Assembly: GCA_002684315.1 (NCBI GenBank)
Contig: NYVB01000053.1
Span: forward strand, 511-7,803
Source of the DNA: Planctomycetaceae bacterium
Lineage (GTDB): Bacteria; Planctomycetota; Phycisphaerae; Phycisphaerales; SM1A02
Direction: 5' to 3'
Length of the DNA: 7,293 bases
The number at the start of each line of letters is the position of its first letter. The first letter of the stretch is position 1. Below the pieces are notes generated by a model that saw only the letters and a program-made list of their open reading frames with translations, was not told the origin of the DNA and searched no databases. The position numbers and the translations under genes were made by a program. Shown here piece by piece: positions 1-5,096 of this stretch.

Positions 1-1859
1 GCGTGCCGGAGCCATCGATCGCGGTCGTCGTTCTCGGCCAGCATCGCGATGAGATACGGCGCCACTTCTCGATCACCGATCGCCCCGAGCGACATCGCGG
101 CGTGATAGCGGACCCGGGAGGCGGGATCGACGAGTGCCTCCACCAGCGCATCCTTCGCGGGCGCATACGCGGGATCGCCGAGGGTCTTCGCGGCCTGGAC
201 GCGGACCTCGGGATCGGGATCCCGAAGCAGCGCGACGAGGGGGCGCATCGCGGATCCGATCTTTCGATTTCGCGCCGCTTCGATCCGCGCGACCTGCCCC
301 AGTCCCCAGATCGCATGCAGCCGCGGAAGGGTTCGACGCTCGTAGCGAGCGACGTCCTCGAATGCGGCGACCGCTCGTCGCTCCGCGAGTTCCTGCTGCG
401 CCGACTGACGGATCCGCTGGTCGTCGCTCCCGAGGAGTTCCGCGAGGTCGAACATTCCGCGATTCGCGAAGCCTTCGATCGCGATGTTCCGGGCCTCGGT
501 GATTCGAGGATCGGCCATCCCGCGTGGATGCGAGATCGCGTGCAGGGCGCCCTGTTTCGTCGCGCTCCATCCGCCACCCCATTCCGACACGAGCATCCGG
601 CCGTTCCAATCGAACGCGACGTCGGTGTTGAGCATTCCCTTCGCGAAGATCCGTGGATTCTCGAGGCGATAGCCTGCGCCGTCGGGAACCGGTCGGAAGG
701 TCCACACCTTGCTGTTCGGACGGGACCCGGTGAAGTCGCACATGAAGAAGTGGTCCGCGTACTCCTCCGGGAGTCCCAGGCCGGGATAGTGCGCAAAGCC
801 GGACGGGCCCGCACCCACATGCGCGATCGGCGGCAACGTCCAGTCCGGCCGGAAGGACGCGTTCTCGTCGGTGACCACCTCCCAGATGCGTTCCTGCTCC
901 CAGGGTCCGCGAAGGTTGTCGCCGTCGAGCGACTGGTAGTCCATGGTCCAGCCCGTCTCGCCCGCTTCCGCGACGAAGACGATCCGGGCCCGGTCGCCGG
1001 CATCGGACGTGTTGTCGCCGGTGAACAGATCGCCGACGTCGTTGAACGCGATCTCCTGGGGATTGCGAAGCCCCGTCGCGAAGACCTCGAGATTCGATCC
1101 GTCGCGCTCGCAACGGAAGACCGCGCCCGAACGCGGGTCGGCGAGAATGCGACCGTCAGCGGTCTCGAGGTGGTAGCCCCGGTCACCGATCGACCAGTAG
1201 ATCCGACCGTCGGGTCCGAACGCCAGACCATGCATGTCGTGGCCGTACAGCGCGAAACGAACACCGAAACCGGACTGGATCGCCTCCTGCGTCTCGGCGA
1301 CACCGTCCCCGTCCTCGTCCACCAGCCGCCAGAGGTGGGGGATGTTCGTGTACCAGACCTCGTCACCGATGGTCATCACACCGGCACCGATGCCGTCGGC
1401 GACGTCGTTGAACGGACCCGCGAAGATCGTCGAGGCGTCGTAGACGCCGTCACCGTCGGAATCGATCGATCGGCGGACGCGGTCCTCCTTCTCGCGATAG
1501 AAGTCCATTCCGTTCGCGCGCTTGTCCTTCCATTTCTCGAGGTAGGCGACGCGGTCCGCGACGGTGAGCGCCTGCAGATCGTCTTCGAGCTGCCAGGGAC
1601 TCGAGCGGTTGTCCATCGTGCCGTGATTGGTGCGCTCGGTCTCCGCGACGAGGAGCGTGCCGTCAGGATCGACCCAGAAGGCGACCGGGTCCTGGATCTG
1701 CGGTTCCGTGGCGATCACGGCGGCCTCGAAGCCCTCGGGCACCTCGGCCTGCGAAGCCTCGACCGACGTGGCGTCGTCCACCGTCGCGATCGCAGGTGTC
1801 GCGGACCACATGATCAACACGACCAACATGATCAGGGCTGGAATCACGAATCTTCTCAT
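1..1859 (-). CDS. PVC-type membrane-bound dehydrogenase with HEAT repeats (3' end outside window)
   Basis: I translated this frame by hand: 619 complete codons without a stop, running off the left edge. Residues 1-25 look like a Sec signal peptide (MRR, then a long hydrophobic stretch ending near PAIA), so the product is probably exported. Residues 40-450 resemble the glucose/sorbosone-dehydrogenase-like beta-propeller of the PVC 'membrane-bound dehydrogenase' family. Visible marks are DSDGDGVYD (133-141), DEDGDGVAE (181-189), GHDMHGLAFGPDGRIYWS (206-223) and GLRNPQEIAFNDVGDLFTGD (263-282). The two DxDGDG loops look like calcium sites. From about 510 (LPRLHAIWGLGQ) to the edge are HEAT-type helices, such as DPEVRVQAAKTLGD (549-562) and SRVRYHAAMSLGAIGD (581-596). 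Many relatives end in a haem-binding CxxCH domain, which would lie outside this window. The start at 1859 is supported by GGAG at 1865-1868 (5-nt spacing) and by the signal peptide. The substrate is unknown; sugar or alcohol oxidation is only a family-level guess. It lies 83 bp downstream of the next gene on the same strand. Confidence 0.88.
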   Translation of the reverse strand, partial: MRRFVIPALIMLVVLIMWSATPAIATVDDATSVEASQAEVPEGFEAAVIATEPQIQDPVAFWVDPDGTLLVAETERTNHGTMDNRSSPWQLEDDLQALTVADRVAYLEKWKDKRANGMDFYREKEDRVRRSIDSDGDGVYDASTIFAGPFNDVADGIGAGVMTIGDEVWYTNIPHLWRLVDEDGDGVAETQEAIQSGFGVRFALYGHDMHGLAFGPDGRIYWSIGDRGYHLETADGRILADPRSGAVFRCERDGSNLEVFATGLRNPQEIAFNDVGDLFTGDNTSDAGDRARIVFVAEAGETGWTMDYQSLDGDNLRGPWEQERIWEVVTDENASFRPDWTLPPIAHVGAGPSGFAHYPGLGLPEEYADHFFMCDFTGSRPNSKVWTFRPVPDGAGYRLENPRIFAKGMLNTDVAFDWNGRMLVSEWGGGWSATKQGALHAISHPRGMADPRITEARNIAIEGFANRGMFDLAELLGSDDQRIRQSAQQELAERRAVAAFEDVARYERRTLPRLHAIWGLGQVARIEAARNRKIGSAMRPLVALLRDPDPEVRVQAAKTLGDPAYAPAKDALVEALVDPASRVRYHAAMSLGAIGDREVAPYLIAMLAENDDRDRWLRH

Positions 1860-1933
1860 GACGACTCCGGGTCTGTAAGGAACCACCGAGGATATCCCAG
1901 CGGACGCCGAATCGATCGTGAAAGCGAGGCCGA

Positions 1934-1949
1934 GGCGTGAATTCACGCC
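1934..1949. promoter_or_regulatory. Perfect 16-bp palindrome over a stop codon
   Basis: The sequence GGCGTGAATTCACGCC equals its own reverse complement. It contains the TGA stop of the minus-strand zinc-ribbon gene (1943-1945) and lies 75 bp upstream of the dehydrogenase start. It could be a dimeric regulator operator for the downstream gene, or an RNA hairpin with a 6-bp stem and an AATT loop at the end of the upstream transcript. There is no T-run directly after it on the minus strand, so a classic terminator is unlikely. Confidence 0.45.
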
Positions 1950-3100
1950 GGTGGGAGGCTCGCCATCGATCGCATGTCGGACCGCCTCGGCGACGCGTCG
2001 ATCGCGGCGTCGAAGGTCGCACGACGCCATTCCGGATCCGGTCGATACGCCGGTTCCTCGTCGGTGTTCGATCGAAGATGATCGAGGATCTCCTGCGGGG
2101 CGTCATCGCCGGGCCATGGACCCTCGAGAATCGCCCGGGCTTCCTCGAGCCTGCCTCGTACCGCGAGATTGATCACCAGATCGAGCAGCTGACCGAGCAT
2201 CGGCGTTCCCTCCTCCGCCCACGCGCGTTCCGCTTCCTCGAGCATCGCCGACGGAGGGGTGCGATCCAGCCGGCTCGGCATCGGCTGATCCCTGGTCGCG
2301 ACGAGATCGACGTTCCAATCCAGGTTCTGATCCGGGATCAGCACGAAGGTCGCGGTGTCGGTGGTGGGGAGGCCCCAGTGTCCGGGGATGACGGGGTCGA
2401 GTTCCACGTATCGACGATCCCGACCGTTCTCCAGTTCGATGAACCAGCCGGCGGGAAGGATCCGCCTGGTGTCGATTCGGCGAACCCCTGAACGCGTGGC
2501 GAGCGAGAGGATCCGGACCCGCCAACCATCCTCATCGATGCTGCCGTTGGTCTCGAGGACGAGATCCGGCGTCCCATCACGATCCACGTCGTCGCCAAGA
2601 CCGAATCGGCGTCCGGTCACCGGATCCTCGGTTCCAAACCGGACGAACCACCCCGACCAGTCGTATCGGACCCCGGAGGCGTCGCGGATCCTCGCCCGCC
2701 GATCGATCCCGGTGGCCCGAAGGTCGTTCGAACGCTCGATCGTCGCGATCCAGCCCCCCGGAAGATCGATGCGGTCCTCCAGCACCCATGCCGGTCCGAA
2801 GAGCGATCGAAAGGACCGGTCGGCGTCATCCTGAATCGAGAGCACCGACGTCGCCGCGACGATCAGGAGTCCGGAAAGCAGGATTCCCCATCGGCGAAGC
2901 GGGAGGTGGAAGTCGCGCTCGTTCGGTGAGGAGAATCCGCACTCCGGACAGGTTCGGGTGTCGAGATCCGAGAGATCCCTCCGACATGCCGGGCACCACC
3001 GCGTCGCGCCGGTGCGATGCCCTCGCCAGCCCAGCCAGATGATCACCAGCCCGGAGCATGCGATTCCAAGATGGATGTAATCGAGAATCTGTTCGAACAT
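1943..3100 (-). CDS. Membrane-anchored zinc-ribbon protein with an FG-GAP-like calcium loop, unknown function
   Basis: This is a 385-residue protein of unrecognised function. It has a hydrophobic segment near residues 10-24, a zinc ribbon made by CPAC (36-39) and CPEC (51-54), and a second hydrophobic segment at about 71-88. The ribbon therefore sits in the loop between two membrane helices and the roughly 295-residue remainder lies on one side. The C-terminal part contains DDVDRDGTPDLVLE (170-183), which matches the DxDxDGxxDL loop of FG-GAP/VCBS-type repeats, and is rich in beta-strand-like sequence up to about 265. Residues 283-330 look helical and TPR-like (LEEAERAW, then RGRLEEARAIL). 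The start at 3100 is supported by the first membrane segment directly after it; no good Shine-Dalgarno is seen. Small membrane proteins with this CPxC-CPEC ribbon are common in Planctomycetota genomes, from general knowledge. It probably shares a transcript with the dehydrogenase 83 bp downstream. Confidence 0.8.
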   Translation of the reverse strand: MFEQILDYIHLGIACSGLVIIWLGWRGHRTGATRWCPACRRDLSDLDTRTCPECGFSSPNERDFHLPLRRWGILLSGLLIVAATSVLSIQDDADRSFRSLFGPAWVLEDRIDLPGGWIATIERSNDLRATGIDRRARIRDASGVRYDWSGWFVRFGTEDPVTGRRFGLGDDVDRDGTPDLVLETNGSIDEDGWRVRILSLATRSGVRRIDTRRILPAGWFIELENGRDRRYVELDPVIPGHWGLPTTDTATFVLIPDQNLDWNVDLVATRDQPMPSRLDRTPPSAMLEEAERAWAEEGTPMLGQLLDLVINLAVRGRLEEARAILEGPWPGDDAPQEILDHLRSNTDEEPAYRPDPEWRRATFDAAIDASPRRSDMRSMASLPPA

Positions 3101-3120
3101 GTGGCAGAGGCATCCGCGCG

Positions 3121-3154
3121 CGTGGATCGGTGATCTCGAACCGATGAGTCCACG
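3121..3154 (-). promoter_or_regulatory. Interrupted inverted repeat ahead of the zinc-ribbon gene
   Basis: Arms CGTGG (3121-3125) and CCACG (3150-3154) enclose arms ATCGGT (3126-3131) and ACCGAT (3140-3145). Together they make an 11-bp stem with a four-base bulge (3146-3149) and an 8-base loop. It ends 20 bases before the ATG at 3100, so on the minus-strand transcript it would be a leader hairpin; on DNA it could be an operator. The role is inferred. Confidence 0.35.
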
Positions 3155-3195
3155 AGCGTTGACGGAATGCTAGCGAAGCCGGAGACACCACGGCA

Positions 3196-3221
3196 CCCCT
3201 CGTCGATACGACGTCGAGGGG
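3196..3221. repeat. GC-rich hairpin in the divergent intergenic region
   Basis: CCCCTCG (3196-3202) pairs with CGAGGGG (3215-3221), a perfect 7-bp stem. The 12-base interior can add two or three more pairs around ATA. It looks like a terminator stem, but there is no real T-run on either side (only CTT on the plus strand). Both flanking genes point away from it, so no known gene needs termination here. Confidence 0.4.
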
Positions 3222-3291
3222 CTTCCATGGCGTCAGGAACCGCGACGAAACACCCCGCTCGGCGGCCTCCGGCGTGGAGTCGTCCTCCCGA

Positions 3292-3320
3292 TTGACAATT
3301 TATGTGTTGAAACGTATAAA
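3292..3320 (+). promoter_or_regulatory. Near-consensus sigma70 promoter for yceI
   Basis: TTGACA (3292-3297) is a perfect -35 box. After a 17-bp spacer comes TATAAA (3315-3320), one base from the -10 consensus. It lies in a short AT-rich patch within otherwise very GC-rich DNA, and faces yceI. Transcription would start near 3327, giving a leader of about 184 nt. Confidence 0.75.
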
Positions 3321-3346
3321 TCGCCTGTCCCAGATTCCACGCTCGT

Positions 3347-3391
3347 CCCCCCGACGTGAAAGACGTCGTCCGCAACCATATGCTCGGGGGG
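3347..3391 (+). other. Possible structured RNA element in the yceI leader
   Basis: Six Cs (3347-3352) can pair with six Gs (3386-3391). Inside, GACGT (3353-3357) and ACGTC (3363-3367) form a second stem around GAAAG, stacked on the first. It lies about 20 nt after the predicted transcription start. It could be a folded leader; it matches no riboswitch class that I recognise, and GC-rich DNA yields such stems by chance. Confidence 0.3.
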
Positions 3392-3510
3392 CGTCGCAAC
3401 CGTTCGGCCGCATTTCGGTTCAAGTACACCGCTCGCCCGCTCGTCCCCAGCTCATGATGAGCCGGTGCCCGCGAGCTTCAACCCCAGACTTCTTCGGAGT
3501 GATTCCTCTC

Positions 3511-4203
3511 ATGGCCTTCCGCTTCTGCCCCCTCTGTATCCTCGCCGGCGGCGCGCTCGTCGCCGGTCTTGCCGCCACCCCGATGCTCTGCTGCGACGAG
3601 GAGACGTCCACGACCGCGACGCTCACCTCCGTCGACGGCGTCGCTCCGGGCGCGAAGGCGTCGATGGAGCCGCTTCCGGACATGCCCGCCGGCGACTACG
3701 ACATCGATCCCGTCCATTCGACCGTGCTCTTTCGCGTGCAGCACCTCGGCGCCGGACAGTTCTGGGGCCGGTTCAACGACGTCACCGGAACGATCACCTT
3801 CACGCCCGAGAAGGAGGAGCACTTCGCCTTCGACGTGAACGTCGACCTCGAGAGCGTGGACAGCGGCAACGAGAAGCTCGACGGCCACCTCAAGAGCCCG
3901 GACTTCTTCAATGCGAAGGAGTTCAAGAACATGACCTTCAAGAGCACCGAGGTCGAACGCCTCGGGCAGACGGTCTGGGACGTCAGCGGCGATCTCACCA
4001 TGAACGGTGTCACCAAGCCGGTGCTCGCCGTCGTCCGCTTCACCGGAACCGCGGAGATGCGTGGTCGAAAGTGCGGCCTCGAAGCCGAGTTCGACATCAA
4101 GCGAAGCGATTTCAACCAGACCTGGGGCGTCGAGAACGGCGCACTCGGCGACAAGGTGCGGATCATCGTCGGCATGGAAGCCACCAAGACGCCCGACGCC
4201 TGA
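3511..4203 (+). CDS. yceI: YceI family secreted lipocalin-like protein
   Basis: This is a 230-residue protein. Residues 1 to about 25 form a signal peptide with a hydrophobic core ILAGGALVAGLAA, so it is probably periplasmic. Residues 62-223 are a full YceI domain: YDIDPVHSTVLFRVQHLGAG (63-82), GRFNDVTGTITF (86-97), LKSPDFFNAKEF (127-138), GDLTMNGVTKPV (160-171) and the closing GDKVRIIVGMEA (213-224). YceI proteins have a lipocalin-like barrel that binds polyisoprenoids in Thermus thermophilus TT1927b; the ligand here is unknown. The start at 3511 is chosen because the signal peptide begins there and GGAG lies at 3496-3499. An in-frame ATG at 3454 would add 19 non-signal-like residues. Cysteines at 6, 9, 27 and 28 within or next to the signal peptide are unusual, and MLCC is not a proper lipobox. 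The gene has its own strong promoter and terminator and is probably monocistronic. Confidence 0.92.
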   Translation: MAFRFCPLCILAGGALVAGLAATPMLCCDEETSTTATLTSVDGVAPGAKASMEPLPDMPAGDYDIDPVHSTVLFRVQHLGAGQFWGRFNDVTGTITFTPEKEEHFAFDVNVDLESVDSGNEKLDGHLKSPDFFNAKEFKNMTFKSTEVERLGQTVWDVSGDLTMNGVTKPVLAVVRFTGTAEMRGRKCGLEAEFDIKRSDFNQTWGVENGALGDKVRIIVGMEATKTPDA

Positions 4204-4237
4204 AATCGGAACATCGACCGACTTCGGAAGTCGACCG

Positions 4238-4274
4238 AAAGGCCCCCGTCGCATCACCGCGACGGGGGCCTTTT
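4238..4274. terminator. Strong intrinsic terminator after yceI
   Basis: GGCCCCCGTCGC (4241-4252) pairs perfectly with 4259-4270 around a six-base ATCACC loop. AAA (4238-4240) pairs with TTT (4271-4273), giving a 15-bp stem. It is flanked by an A-run and a T-run, so it could work in both directions; on the plus strand it ends the yceI transcript 35 bp after the stop. A smaller stem, CGACTT/AAGTCG (4219-4233), precedes it. Confidence 0.92.
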
Positions 4275-4291
4275 CAATCAACCCGGCTTGC

Positions 4292-4313
4292 GGAACGAAG
4301 GGTGATTCGTTCC
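4292..4313 (+). promoter_or_regulatory. 8-bp inverted repeat just upstream of the aquaporin gene
   Basis: GGAACGAA (4292-4299) and TTCGTTCC (4306-4313) are exact reverse complements around GGGTGA. The repeat ends 9 bp before the ATG at 4323. It is either a leader hairpin close enough to the start to affect ribosome loading, or an operator. No clear -35/-10 pair is visible in the 48 bp between the terminator and the start codon. Confidence 0.45.
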
Positions 4314-4322
4314 ACTGAGTCG

Positions 4323-5063
4323 ATGCTCGAACTCTTCTGGTCGGAATTTCTCGGGACCGCGGTGCTCGTCCTGCTCGGCAACGCGGTGGTCGCCAGCGTG
4401 GTCCTCAAGGGATCGAAGGGAGAGGGCGCCGGCTGGCTCGCGATCGCGACCGGCTGGGCGTTCGCGCTCTTCGTCGCGATCTGGGTCGCCGCCAAGAGCA
4501 ATGCGCATCTGAATCCAGCGGTCTCCATCGGGCTCGCGGTGATCGGCGACTTCGAACCCTCGAAGGTGCCCTTGTACATCGCCGCCCAGTTCCTCGGCGC
4601 CGCCGCAGGACAGATCCTCGTGATCCTGCACTTCTGGCCGCACTGGCAGGGGACCCTCGACGGGGACACCAAGCGTGCGTGCTTCTGCACCGCCCCCGCG
4701 ATTCGCGCACCGGTCTGGAACGCGGTCGGCGAGGCCATCGCCACCATGGTCCTGGTCTTCGGCGTGCTCTCGCTGGGCACCTCGCCCTGGGAACGGAACA
4801 TCGGCGGCGAGATCACCGACGAGTGGTCGTGGTTCGCCTTCGGCATCGCGGGACTCCTCTGGGCGATCGGGATCGGTCTCGGCGGCACCACCGGCTTCGC
4901 GATCAACCCGGCGCGGGATCTCGCACCGAGGATCCTCCATGCGATCCTGCCGATCCCCGGCAAGACCCACAGCGACTGGGGATACGCATGGGTGCCCGTG
5001 GTCGGACCGATCGTCGGCGGAGCGATCGGGGCGATCCTCGCCAAGACCTTCGGCTTCTGTTGA
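4323..5063 (+). CDS. glpF: Aquaglyceroporin (MIP family, glycerol facilitator type)
   Basis: This is a 246-residue inner-membrane channel with the six-helix, two-half-helix MIP layout. The first NPA box is NAHLNPAVSIG (60-70) and the second is GFAINPARD (191-199). Both are intact, and R198 and F192 supply the arginine and an aromatic of the selectivity filter. Positions that separate glycerol facilitators from water channels read D199, R203, P225 and V226, all of the glycerol type, so it should pass glycerol or similar small polyols rather than only water. The length is close to the usual 250-280. The ATG at 4323 gives the normal short N-terminus (MLELFWSEFLGTAVLV). A GTG at 4302 would add seven residues; neither start has a strong ribosome site. 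No glycerol kinase gene is adjacent; the next gene, 30 bp on, is a secreted fucosidase, and the two are probably co-transcribed. Confidence 0.9.
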   Translation: MLELFWSEFLGTAVLVLLGNAVVASVVLKGSKGEGAGWLAIATGWAFALFVAIWVAAKSNAHLNPAVSIGLAVIGDFEPSKVPLYIAAQFLGAAAGQILVILHFWPHWQGTLDGDTKRACFCTAPAIRAPVWNAVGEAIATMVLVFGVLSLGTSPWERNIGGEITDEWSWFAFGIAGLLWAIGIGLGGTTGFAINPARDLAPRILHAILPIPGKTHSDWGYAWVPVVGPIVGGAIGAILAKTFGFC

Positions 5064-5065
5064 AG

Positions 5066-5096
5066 CATGGAGGATCCGGCGTAGGATCCGTGCATG
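5066..5096 (+). promoter_or_regulatory. Inverted repeat enclosing the fucosidase start codon
   Basis: Two GGATCC copies (5072-5077, 5084-5089) pair as a 6-bp stem around a six-base loop. Outside them, CATG (5066-5069) can pair with CATG (5093-5096), which includes the ATG at 5094. The likely ribosome site AGGA (5083-5086, 7-nt spacing) overlaps the right arm. A stronger GGAGG at 5069-5073 is 20 nt away and would be close only if the stem forms. Confidence 0.35.

Noticed and set aside
3..1940. Plus-strand open frame of 645 codons
   Set aside because: It is the codon-aligned antisense of the dehydrogenase gene. The minus strand gives a signal peptide, family motifs and HEAT repeats, while the plus translation is Arg/Asp/Val-rich with no recognisable domain.
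3043..3429. Minus-strand ORF of 128 codons in the intergenic region
   Set aside because: It crosses the strong plus-strand promoter, overlaps the start of the zinc-ribbon gene in another frame, and has no domain-like sequence or ribosome site.
3274..3510. N-terminal extension of yceI to an ATG at 3274
   Set aside because: It would begin upstream of the predicted promoter, the extra 79 residues are Arg/Ser/Pro-rich, and it would bury the signal peptide.
3478..4281. Minus-strand open frame of 267 codons over yceI
   Set aside because: It lies opposite a clear YceI domain and across the intrinsic terminator, with low-complexity Glu/Gly/Val-rich sequence.
3465..4322. Upstream extension of the aquaporin frame
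   Set aside because: The added 286 residues are an out-of-frame reading of yceI and pass through the terminator; the normal MIP N-terminus starts at 4323.
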